NCBI GenBank assembly: GCA_964441945.1
Contig: CAYTWB010000084.1
Coordinates: 1-15,508, forward strand
From: JADGQM01 sp964441945
GTDB taxonomy: Bacteria; Desulfobacterota; Syntrophobacteria; Syntrophobacterales; Syntrophobacteraceae
Length of the DNA stretch: 15,508 bases
Direction: 5' to 3'
Part shown: piece after piece, positions 8,685 through 15,249 of the stretch
How positions within the stretch are numbered: position 1 is the stretch's first letter
Layout of the letters: every line of letters begins with the position of its first letter
Made by a program: the position numbers and the translations under genes
The notes under the pieces: model-generated
What the model saw: the letters and a program-made list of their open reading frames with translations, nothing else
What the model was told of the DNA's origin: nothing
Databases searched by the model: none

Positions 8685-9821
8685 ATGGTTGACAACACTT
8701 CCAATGTATCCCGGAAATCCAGCAAGATGTTTTACGTGGGGGGAGTGCTGATTGTACTCACGGCGATGGCAATACTCGGCGTTCTGCTGTGGAGGCACAA
8801 GATACACCTTGATGTCGAAAGAGGCGTCAGAAAAGAGAGCGTCGAGGGAGGCCCTCTGGTCCGGGTGGCGATGGCTACCAGGGCACCGGCTGAGAAGCAG
8901 GTCGAATTGATCGGGGAGGCTCGGCCCTATACCACGACAACTCTTTATGCCAAGGTCTCGGGATATCTCCGTGAAATCAACGTCGACAAAGGCGATGCGG
9001 TCAAGAGAGGAGAGGTCCTTGCCATTATAAGCTCTCCCGAGATCGACCGCCAGCATGAGGCCGCCGTAGCCGATGCGAAGAACAGGCGCTCGGAAGCAAA
9101 GCGAGCCTGGAGACTCCTGCCGCAATCGGGGACTTCCCAACAGGATGCCGAAGCCAAGGAAGCGGCCGCCCAGATGGCAGAGGCGAATGCGTTGGCCATG
9201 GAAACGATGAAAGACTACCAGGTCCTGCGGGCGCCCTTCGGGGGTGTGGTGACCGCACGGTTTGTCGACCCCGGCGCTCTCATCCAGAGCGCCACCAGTG
9301 CACAAACCACCACTCAGCCGATCGTGACCCTTTCGGAGACTGACCGGCTCAGAATCTATGCCTATCTCGACCAGAGAAATTCTGCTCTGGTGCAGGTAGG
9401 CGACCATGCACAGGTCTTTGATGCGGCGCGCCCTGAAGTGCGCCTGACCGCCAAGGTTAGCCGGACCAGCATGGAGTTGGATATTAAGACCCGGACGCTG
9501 CTGACCGAAATCGACGTGGACAATCGCAGTCGGCAACTGATGCCCGGCTCTTTTGTGAAGGTGGCCCTTCACCTTAAAATGCCGCCGGCTGTACAGGTTC
9601 CCTGCGAAACCCTCGTGGTGCGGGAAGGGAAAACCTGCGTCGGCATCCTTAGCGATGACCACAAGATCGGCTATCGTGAGGTTGCCGTCTTCGAGAGTGA
9701 CGGCAAGATGATCACGATCTGCTCGGGGCTCCTGGAAGGCGAGAAAGTGATGCTTAACCCCGGCATGAGCATCGCCGACGGCGATCCTGTACAGCCAGTC
9801 GAAGCAGCGAAGAAGGAATAG
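8685..9821 (+). CDS. RND periplasmic adaptor (membrane-fusion protein)
   Basis: 378 residues. A single N-terminal membrane anchor (about 17-36, not a lipobox) is followed by the split barrel-sandwich/lipoyl domain (AKVSGYLREINVDKGDAVKRG at 89-109, rejoining at LRAPFGGVVTARF, 181-193), a short Ala/Glu-rich alpha-hairpin (about 120-178), a beta-barrel (210-300) and a membrane-proximal domain. The adaptor bridges the RND permease to an outer-membrane channel. It starts 6 nt after the permease stop with GATGAGG as ribosome site, so the two are co-translated. Order permease-then-adaptor is the reverse of the common mexAB-type order. No channel gene follows, so a TolC-like protein must come from elsewhere. 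Confidence 0.92.
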   Translation: MVDNTSNVSRKSSKMFYVGGVLIVLTAMAILGVLLWRHKIHLDVERGVRKESVEGGPLVRVAMATRAPAEKQVELIGEARPYTTTTLYAKVSGYLREINVDKGDAVKRGEVLAIISSPEIDRQHEAAVADAKNRRSEAKRAWRLLPQSGTSQQDAEAKEAAAQMAEANALAMETMKDYQVLRAPFGGVVTARFVDPGALIQSATSAQTTTQPIVTLSETDRLRIYAYLDQRNSALVQVGDHAQVFDAARPEVRLTAKVSRTSMELDIKTRTLLTEIDVDNRSRQLMPGSFVKVALHLKMPPAVQVPCETLVVREGKTCVGILSDDHKIGYREVAVFESDGKMITICSGLLEGEKVMLNPGMSIADGDPVQPVEAAKKE

Positions 9822-9838
9822 GCTTCTAATGATTCACT

Positions 9839-9936
9839 GGCTCCCACGCTCTGCGTGGGAGCCCATGCCTTCGGGCACTCTGCGCCAGTGGACGCGGAGC
9901 GTCCAGCGTGTGCGTTTCCACGCAGAGAGTGGGAAC
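9839..9936. repeat. Four-hairpin dispersed repeat between pump and sensor genes
   Basis: Four adjacent stem-loops: an 11-bp perfect stem 9839-9849/9853-9863 with loop TCT; a 4-bp stem with TTCG tetraloop 9866-9877; a 7-bp perfect stem 9889-9895/9899-9905 with loop GGA; and an 8-bp stem 9914-9921/9929-9936 with one G-T wobble. The outer hairpins are near inverted copies of each other (CCCACGCTCTGCGTGGGA versus TCCACGCAGAGAGTGGGA). This resembles a mobile, non-coding repeat (MITE/REP type) widespread in bacteria. It could also attenuate transcription or protect the mRNA between the two operon halves. Confidence 0.75.
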
Positions 9937-10044
9937 AAGGGGGGAACGCACTTCCGGTGTGAAGAACTTGACGCGATGAGCGGGAAACCTGTCTCCTCAG
10001 TCCACTTGTTTATGCTTAGAAAGGCTGATCCAGGACTCGATGCC

Positions 10045-11043
10045 GTGAGATCTACAGCAAAAACTTGTTTGTTTCTTATTGCCGCCCTCTTGCTTTTCCC
10101 CTGCCCGTGCGTTTGCGCCAATGGAGAGGACCTGCAGAAAGTGTCATTCCTCCCCATGTGGAGTCCTCAGGCGCAGTTTGCAGGATACTATGTCGCCCTC
10201 GAAAAGGGATTCTACCGGAAGTGCGGCCTCGATGTGGACATTATTCAAGGCGGCCCGGATCATATTCCCGCGGAGATGTTAAAATCAGGGAAAGTGGATT
10301 TCTGCTTGTTGTGGCTTTCCTCTGCCATCCAAAGGCGGTCTGAGGGATTGAGCCTGGTCAACATCGCGCAGATTGTCCGGCGTTCAGCTTTGATGTTGGT
10401 GGCCAGGAAATCCAGCGAGATACTCAAGCCGGAGGACATGAACGGCAGGAAGGTCAGTCTCTGGGAAGGAGATTTGCGGCTGCAGCCACGAGCATTCTTC
10501 AGCAAATACAAGATCAATCCTGAAATCATAACCCAGTCCTATACCGTGAACCTCTTTCTGGCGGGCGGAACGGATGTTGCTTCCGCGATGTGGTACAATG
10601 AGTATCATACCATCATCAATTCCGGCCTCGATGAGGAAGAGCTGACCACTTTCTTCTTTGATGCCCATGGCCTAAATTTTCCCGAGGATGGGATCTATGC
10701 GCTGGAGGAGACCCTGCAGAAAAACCCTCACGCTGCTGCTGCATTTGTCGGAGCTTCAGTCGCCGGATGGCAATACGCCTTCCTGCATCCGGATGAAGCC
10801 CTGGATATTGTGCTCAAATACATGAAACAGGCAAAGGTCCCCGCCAATAGGGTGCACCAGAGATGGATGCTGGCAAGAATGAAAGACCTGATACTCTCCC
10901 CGGATGGTCAGGCGGCTGTTGGCACGCTGGACCGGGCGGAGTATGAGACCGTTGCGTCAGAGCTCCAGACCCAGGGCCTGATCAAGACCATTCCACCATT
11001 CTCAGAATTCTATCAGGCTGTCAACGCACATGCTCAAGAATAG
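10045..11043 (+). CDS. NMT1/THI5-like periplasmic substrate-binding protein
   Basis: About 332 residues from the GTG at 10045, which has AGGA 9 nt upstream and begins an ideal signal peptide (MRSTAKTCLF...CVCA, cleavage likely before NGEDLQ). In-frame ATGs at 9976 and 10012 give longer n-regions without good ribosome sites; the frame stays open back to 9829 only by running through the four-hairpin repeat, so I reject that start. The mature part opens with a strand then W-SPQAQFAGYYVALEKGFY and GLDVDIIQGG, characteristic of NMT1/THI5-like ABC binding proteins (riboflavin, pyrimidine, nitrate or sulfonate relatives). No permease or ATPase gene is nearby. The gene overlaps the phosphatase gene by 14 nt, suggesting the protein presents a ligand to that sensor. 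Ligand unknown. Confidence 0.85.
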   Translation: MRSTAKTCLFLIAALLLFPCPCVCANGEDLQKVSFLPMWSPQAQFAGYYVALEKGFYRKCGLDVDIIQGGPDHIPAEMLKSGKVDFCLLWLSSAIQRRSEGLSLVNIAQIVRRSALMLVARKSSEILKPEDMNGRKVSLWEGDLRLQPRAFFSKYKINPEIITQSYTVNLFLAGGTDVASAMWYNEYHTIINSGLDEEELTTFFFDAHGLNFPEDGIYALEETLQKNPHAAAAFVGASVAGWQYAFLHPDEALDIVLKYMKQAKVPANRVHQRWMLARMKDLILSPDGQAAVGTLDRAEYETVASELQTQGLIKTIPPFSEFYQAVNAHAQE

Positions 11044-12949
11044 TAGTATTCTCTTTAGATTCATCCTTTTGGTTTCCGGTTCGAGCGCCCTCATCTTCCT
11101 GCTCATTTTCGGATTCAATTATCATGTCTCCCGAGAAATGATTTTCAAGAACGTGGAGGAGAACGCCCGGAACTTCACCCTTCGCACGGTCAATCGAATC
11201 GAGAACGTGTTGGTGGCAGTAGAGAAAATATCGGAACAAGTCGCCTGTTTCATGGAAGAGGGGAAGATGGGCGAAAAAGAAATCACTAATATGCTCAAAC
11301 TCGTAGTTTCAAACAACGAAGAATTGTATGGTGTTGGCCTTGGTTTCGAACCGTACGCCTTCGATGTTAAGAGGTATCACTATGGGCTGTATTGTTATAA
11401 GGATAGGAAAACAAGCAAATTGAGATTTGAGTGGATGGGTTCAGACGATTACCGTTACTTCTATCTCGACTGGTATCAGATTCCCCGGGAATTGGATAAG
11501 ACGTACTGGAGTGAGCCATATTATGATGATGTCCTTATGACGAGTTATTCGGTGCCTTTTTATGAATACACTCCCGAAGGAAGAATCATCAAGGGGATTG
11601 TTTTTACGGATATTTCCCTGGAGTGGTTGGCAGATCTGGTCTCTTCCATAAAGGTGCTTGAAACCGGTGATGCATACCTGATCTCCAAGAACGGCACGGT
11701 CATTACACACAGCGTTAAAGACCTGATTATGAATGAATCTATATTTAGCGTAGCCGAGGCAAGGAATGATCCGGCCTTGAGAGAAATCGGCAAGAAGATG
11801 ATACGAGGCGAATCCGGTTTTGTACCCTTTAAATCTATCGCCAGAGACAAGCTGTGCTGGATGTATTATGCTCCGGTTCCCTCGACAGGATGGGCCCTGG
11901 CCGTACTTTTCCCGGAAGATGAGCTTCTGTCGGACATTCACAGGCATACTGTCATCGTCCTGGCACTGGTGGTGTGCGGGAGTCTCCTGCTTGTTGCCGT
12001 GATCGCCTTTATATCGAGATCGATAACCAGACCATTAGTCGCCATGTCCAAAGCCGCAGAGGTCATTGGAACTGGAGACCTGGACATCCCGCTCCCTGAG
12101 GTCAACACGAACGATGAGGTGGGAAAGCTCAACGAAGCGCTCGCCTATATGAAGACTTCGCTCAAAGACTATATCCGAAAGCTGACCGAAACCACGGCCG
12201 CTAAAGAACGCATCGAAAGCGAACTGCAAATCGCCCGGGAAATTCAGATCAGCATGTTGCCGCGGATTTTTCCACCTTTTCCCAACCGGAAAGAGTTTGA
12301 TGTCTTCGCCTTGATGGAACCGGCGAAAGAAGTGGGGGGTGACTTTTACGACTTCTTCCTGATTGATGACAAGAGGCTTTGCCTGATCATAGGCGACATT
12401 TCCGGGAAGGGGGTCCCTGCGGCGTTGTTTATGATGATCGCAAAAACCCTTCTGAAAAATGTGGCGGCGGAGAAGTTGCCCCCGCATGAGATTCTCTTTA
12501 AAGTCAACAACATTCTGGCTATCGATAACGATGCCTGCATGTTTGCCACGGTTATTTGCGGAATTCTGGATACGGAAACGGGTGAGCTGGAATTTGCCAA
12601 TGCGGGACATAACCCGCCTTTACTCCACCAAAGCGGCCGAGATGTAGCGTTTCTCGATGTCGACAAAGGCTTCGTTCTGGGCCCCATGGAGAATACAAGG
12701 TTTACCACTCAAAAAACAAGACTCACTCGCGGGAGCACGCTTCTTCTGTATACCGACGGTGTTACCGAGGCGATGAACCCTCAACAGGAATTCTTCTCTG
12801 AAAAAAGGCTTGAGGAATCCTTCTCCAGACTAAAGGACCAGGGTATTGATGACATCATTCACGCGTTGCGCAAAGAAATCAATACGTTCGCACAAGAGGA
12901 GCCGCAGTCGGACGATATCACAATGCTGGTCTTGAGGTATTTCGGCTGA
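11030..12949 (+). CDS. Cache-HAMP-PP2C (SpoIIE/RsbU-type) membrane sensor phosphatase
   Basis: 639 residues: TM1 about 8-29, an extracytoplasmic double-Cache-like domain about 33-300 (with WSEPYYD at 160-166 and ETGDAYLISKNGTVITH at 211-227, typical Cache strings), TM2 about 306-328, HAMP about 329-380, a helical linker, and a PP2C domain about 403-638. All metal-binding aspartates are present: GGDFYD (D438), GDISGKG (D456), YTDGVTEA (D576) and SDDITML (D628). Such phosphatases dephosphorylate a STAS-domain anti-sigma antagonist and so start a partner-switch leading to sigma release. No STAS or anti-sigma kinase gene lies in the window, so the target is elsewhere. The start lies inside the binding-protein gene, 14 nt overlap; the ribosome site is weak, so coupling is likely. 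Confidence 0.93.
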   Translation: MLKNSSILFRFILLVSGSSALIFLLIFGFNYHVSREMIFKNVEENARNFTLRTVNRIENVLVAVEKISEQVACFMEEGKMGEKEITNMLKLVVSNNEELYGVGLGFEPYAFDVKRYHYGLYCYKDRKTSKLRFEWMGSDDYRYFYLDWYQIPRELDKTYWSEPYYDDVLMTSYSVPFYEYTPEGRIIKGIVFTDISLEWLADLVSSIKVLETGDAYLISKNGTVITHSVKDLIMNESIFSVAEARNDPALREIGKKMIRGESGFVPFKSIARDKLCWMYYAPVPSTGWALAVLFPEDELLSDIHRHTVIVLALVVCGSLLLVAVIAFISRSITRPLVAMSKAAEVIGTGDLDIPLPEVNTNDEVGKLNEALAYMKTSLKDYIRKLTETTAAKERIESELQIAREIQISMLPRIFPPFPNRKEFDVFALMEPAKEVGGDFYDFFLIDDKRLCLIIGDISGKGVPAALFMMIAKTLLKNVAAEKLPPHEILFKVNNILAIDNDACMFATVICGILDTETGELEFANAGHNPPLLHQSGRDVAFLDVDKGFVLGPMENTRFTTQKTRLTRGSTLLLYTDGVTEAMNPQQEFFSEKRLEESFSRLKDQGIDDIIHALRKEINTFAQEEPQSDDITMLVLRYFG

Positions 12950-12991
12950 AGCCGTTTCGGAACGGAATGGAACACGCAGGGCTCGAATGGT
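12931..12991 (+). repeat. 61-bp duplicated segment, copy 1 (phosphatase 3' end)
   Basis: This copy covers the last six codons and stop of the phosphatase gene and about 40 bp after it. It matches 13966-14026 with 6 differences in 61 bases; the first 29 bases are identical. It contains a perfect hairpin CCGTT-TCGG-AACGG at 12952-12965 just after the stop, without a T tract, which is broken by substitutions in copy 2. Confidence 0.8.
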
Positions 12992-13090
12992 GCCATCAGG
13001 ATACATCACTCCACCCCGCGCAAACTTGAACTCAGGAATGAACCGAACGGATAATGCCCTGCAGGAATCGAATCTTCAGGTCATTTCGGG
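12980..13090 (-). pseudogene. Decayed fragment of the 14100-14453 gene
   Basis: On the minus strand 13045-12980 reads RFIPEFKFARGGVMYPDGT, matching RFIPELKFAKDGTLYADGS of the intact protein at 14100-14453. At DNA level 13021-13047 differs from 14285-14311 at one base in 27. Further upstream (13047-13090) the match continues weakly, with what looks like a one-base deletion and TGA in place of a tryptophan codon. Both the signal-peptide part and the C-terminal third are missing. It directly abuts the phosphatase-end duplicate, so it is the remnant of an older copy. Confidence 0.6.
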
Positions 13091-13139
13091 TTCTTCGGGG
13101 AAAATGGAAGGGAACAAAAAGGGCAGCCCTGTCTGCAAG

Positions 13140-13166
13140 GGGGCAACCGCTCTCGCGAGTCGCCCC
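13140..13166. terminator. Candidate bidirectional stem-loop between convergent genes
   Basis: GGGGC (13140-13144) pairs with GCCCC (13162-13166), with a smaller CTCGCGAG palindrome inside. It lies between the plus-strand phosphatase (ending 12949) and the minus-strand gene ending at 13203. No strong T run follows directly, although a TTTTTG run on the minus strand lies about 25 nt further on at 13115-13120. A terminator role is plausible but weak. Confidence 0.3.
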
Positions 13167-13202
13167 TTGACAATCTATCCCCGCTTATTGGAAATCACGG
13201 GT

Positions 13203-13655
13203 CTAGCATCCACTGAACGGACCCTTATAGGTCACCGGTTCCGTTCTGCAATCAGCACTGGGAAAGTTCCAGGTGATTTTGGCCTTCTTCGGTTTGTCAC
13301 CCTTGTACTTGAGCTTCCCGCTGATTTGGATCGTGTCGCAACACTCTTCGACGGCTTTGGTGCCGGACAGGTTGAACTTGACCACCGTATTCTTCTTGAC
13401 CTTGACCTTGCCGGTCGGTGCCCAGTTCTGGCACCAGTCACCACCGGTATAGCTGGGACCGCTTGTATTGACCCCCAACTGGAAGCTATATCCGTTATGA
13501 TCAAATGCTGCGCAGTATGTGGCGTCGATAGCGGCGGCATCATCGGCGGCTGGAGGCACGGCACCCGGCAGAGTCCCGGTCGGATCAACAGCCAGGCTCA
13601 CGCCCGCCAAACCAAACAACATGACACACACTAACCCCACAATAAGCTTTTTCAT
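13203..13655 (-). CDS. Small exported six-cysteine protein, function unknown
   Basis: 150 residues from the ATG at 13655, which has a strong AAAGGA ribosome site 5 nt upstream; the frame is open further upstream but without protein character. Residues 1-22 (MKKLIVGLVCVMLFGLAGVSLA) form a clear signal peptide. The mature protein has six cysteines (48, 75, 105, 106, 136, 150), the last at the very C-terminus, and many Lys/Thr/Gly residues with alternating beta-strand pattern (VKVKKNTVVKFNLSG), suggesting a compact disulfide-bonded beta protein in the periplasm or outside the cell. I do not recognise the family. The opposite-strand frame at 12987-13634 is a shadow. It stands alone on its strand, transcribed toward the phosphatase. 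Confidence 0.75.
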   Translation of the reverse strand: MKKLIVGLVCVMLFGLAGVSLAVDPTGTLPGAVPPAADDAAAIDATYCAAFDHNGYSFQLGVNTSGPSYTGGDWCQNWAPTGKVKVKKNTVVKFNLSGTKAVEECCDTIQISGKLKYKGDKPKKAKITWNFPSADCRTEPVTYKGPFSGC

Positions 13656-13794
13656 GGCAATCCTTTCACAATGAACTGGTTCAAATATCATAACGGCTTC
13701 CGACAACAAGTACTCTCTTCGTCTTACCACCTCCCTTCGCACGGGTGCATGGGCACTCACCCTGCCTGGCTTTTGGCTTTAGGCTTAACATAAC

Positions 13795-13856
13795 ACGGGC
13801 GTCGTGAACCGAGAAGAGTCCGTGTCCTCTTTTCTCATGAGGTACACGACAGCCGT
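13795..13856 (-). other. Long imperfect stem-loop in 5' region of the 13203-13655 gene
   Basis: GTCGTG (13801-13806) pairs with CACGAC (13845-13850); the stem extends outward through ACGG/CCGT with a small internal loop, and an inner helix GAGAAGAG/CTCTTTTCTC (13811-13818 with 13827-13836) forms with a two-T bulge. The total span is 62 nt. It may be a structured RNA leader or a decayed mobile-element end; no known riboswitch consensus is recognisable. Strand is given as that of the downstream gene. Confidence 0.35.
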
Positions 13857-13965
13857 ATGAACAGGAGGGCTGAGCAGGCTTTGTACTACTCCCGTTGGAA
13901 GCTGCGCCCGCGTTCCGTGTCCACATGTGCATCCCAGCTCATCTCGGCGGTGCGCTCCTCTATTA

Positions 13966-14026
13966 CTTGAGGTATTTCGGCTGAAGCCGTTTCGCAGCGG
14001 AAGGGAACATGCCGGGCTCGAAGGGT
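13966..14026 (+). repeat. 61-bp duplicated segment, copy 2
   Basis: Repeats the phosphatase C-terminal codons (LRYFG and stop) and the following 40 bp, about 90 percent identical to 12931-12991, but with no phosphatase coding sequence before it. It lies about 75 bp from the 3' end of the intact 117-residue gene, mirroring copy 1, which abuts the decayed piece of that gene. Confidence 0.8.
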
Positions 14027-14099
14027 ACAGGAAGAAGCGCTCCCCTTATGAGGAGAGGAAGATCGAAGAAAACGTGGACATTTGAAAACTGGCTGTAGC

Positions 14100-14453
14100 C
14101 TATTTCACTCTCTTGAATCGAGCTCGATCATCCGGTGCCGAGAGAGAGTATATCATGAGCCTGTCGCCTGTCACTTCATACTTGTAAACTCTCTCGATGC
14201 CGTTACCGAGCTCCCATACAAACTTGCTATCGTCAAGGACCCTGTATCCATAGCTGCCGTCAGCATACAGCGTTCCATCCTTGGCAAACTTGAGCTCAGG
14301 AATGAACCGAAATCCTGAAATGGTGGTCCGGCTGTCAACAGGACGCCATTTCCCAACCAGGCCATCCTGAGCGTAAGACAGGGAAACAATAGTCAACAGG
14401 ATTGCTGAAACACACAGGATCGCTAACCTGGCCGAAGTTGAGTTGTGCATCAT
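14100..14453 (-). CDS. Small exported lipocalin-like beta protein
   Basis: 117 residues. The ATG at 14453 (a second ATG follows immediately) has GGAGA 7 nt upstream. Residues 1-28 are a signal peptide ending SYA-QD. The mature part reads DGLVGKWRPVDS, then RFIPELKFAKDGTLYADGSYGYRVLDD and YKYEVTGDRLMIYSL. G-K-W near the N-terminus followed by F-x-x-DGT and a Y-x-x-x-GD-x-L strand is the pattern of small lipocalin-like/META-like beta-barrel domains that sense or bind hydrophobic ligands, but family assignment is tentative. A decayed copy lies at 12980-13090. It is separated by 280 bp from the next minus-strand gene. Confidence 0.7.
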   Translation of the reverse strand: MMHNSTSARLAILCVSAILLTIVSLSYAQDGLVGKWRPVDSRTTISGFRFIPELKFAKDGTLYADGSYGYRVLDDSKFVWELGNGIERVYKYEVTGDRLMIYSLSAPDDRARFKRVK

Positions 14454-14733
14454 TGAGCAATCTCCATAGTAATGAACAGTGGGTGATGGCAGGAAGACTC
14501 CTGGTCAAAATTGACAATACCCCCAGAAATCGTATTGATGATAGCATCTTTTAGGGAGTTGGCTAGACAACGGGAAAGCGATCATCAGACGTGCTCTCAA
14601 TCTCCGGCAGCCCTTTCGACCACCAGAGATTGAGCCGCATCCCCAAGCTTCGGGAGTAGAACTGAACCCCTCAATTCTTTTTAGAGTAAACCCTCGGCTT
14701 TACAGGGGGAATCCTGGTGTTTGACTGTGAGAA
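14454..14733. other. Intergenic region upstream of the lipocalin-like gene
   Basis: About 280 bp without a credible frame. It contains a small palindrome GTCAA-AA-TTGAC at 14504-14515, about 50 bp upstream of the 14453 start, which could be an operator half-site pair but is too short to be sure. No convincing promoter pair is visible. Confidence 0.35.
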
Positions 14734-15210
14734 TCAGTTGCAGCCTCCCTTCACCAATGTGGAGCTGCCGGAAGCGTCACAACTCTGATCGGGGCAAGAA
14801 ATGAGCTGAAAGCTTCCCGTATAGGTACCTTTTCCACTTTTGTTCAAGTCGAGCTCATGCGATGTATTGCAGTAGATATCGCACAACCCGGTAGCTATCA
14901 TATTGATATGTTTTTTGTTTTTCGTTCCGGTCACCGGATATGAACCCCCATTCCATGGGTAGAACGTACCGCTTATCTTACCCTTTGTAATCTTGATCTC
15001 CCAGGTATTGAAACCGTTTTCACAATAGGGCTTGGCCTTTTTCCCTGAGAGCTCGTTTTCTTCGAGAATGTCATCCACATCGTCAAGCCGATCCGAAGAA
15101 ATAATAGTCACATCATTGGGAACGGCAGTTGAGACAGGCTCTCCTCCAACGGATGGCCCAGCGAACAGCAAAAGAACAAACAACGCTCCAATCAACGGTA
15201 ATACTTTCAT
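14734..15210 (-). CDS. Small exported six-cysteine protein, function unknown
   Basis: 158 residues from the ATG at 15210, with AAGGAG ribosome site 8 nt upstream. Residues 1-22 are a signal peptide (MKVLPLIGALFVLLLFAGPS...). An acidic stretch follows (SDRLDDVDDILEENE, 39-53), then a Gly/Thr-rich beta domain with six cysteines (63, 110, 114, 139, 144, 157). The strand pattern KITKGKISGTFYP and GTYTGSFQLISC suggests antiparallel beta hairpins. Shares with the 13203-13655 product the exported, six-cysteine, C-terminal-cysteine plan, but I see no clear sequence homology. Family not recognised. A possible leader ORF ends on its start codon. Confidence 0.75.
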   Translation of the reverse strand: MKVLPLIGALFVLLLFAGPSVGGEPVSTAVPNDVTIISSDRLDDVDDILEENELSGKKAKPYCENGFNTWEIKITKGKISGTFYPWNGGSYPVTGTKNKKHINMIATGLCDIYCNTSHELDLNKSGKGTYTGSFQLISCPDQSCDASGSSTLVKGGCN

Positions 15211-15248
15211 GGCTCATTCTCCTTCATGACTAAGGTAATCTCCTTCAT
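15207..15248 (-). CDS. Possible 13-codon leader ORF overlapping next start (ATGA)
   Basis: ATG at 15248 opens a short frame reading MKEITLVMKENEP, whose TGA (15209-15207) overlaps the ATG of the following gene. It has a good ribosome site (AGAGGGGG, 8 nt upstream, 15264-15257 on the minus strand). The 11-bp string CATGAAGGAGA occurs twice here (15249-15239 and 15228-15218), so the overlap may simply come from a duplicated ribosome site. Speculative. Confidence 0.3.
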   Translation of the reverse strand: MKEITLVMKENEP

Positions 15249-15249
15249 G

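Larger units (their letters stand above)
13656..14099. other. 444-bp non-coding gap
   Basis: Between two minus-strand genes. It holds the promoter region of the 13203-13655 gene (a TATGAT box on the minus strand at 13692-13687 lacks a convincing -35), a long imperfect stem-loop at 13795-13856, a repeated TCCGTGTCC (13819-13827 and 13914-13922), and copy 2 of the phosphatase-end duplication. The minus-strand frame 13681-13932 shows no protein-like features. Confidence 0.55.

Noticed and set aside
8088..9662. Minus-strand open frame of 524 codons
   Set aside because: Lies opposite the RND permease and adaptor genes, both strongly supported. Its translation is rich in His/Arg/Gln without domain character, a frame shadow.
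12987..13634. Plus-strand 215-codon frame
   Set aside because: Antisense to the signal-peptide gene at 13203-13655, which has a strong ribosome site; this frame has no recognisable features.
13700..13960. Possible group II intron remnant
   Set aside because: The AGCCGTATGA string recalls intron domain V, but the expected hairpin and closing ACGGTT half are not found and no reverse transcriptase is present.
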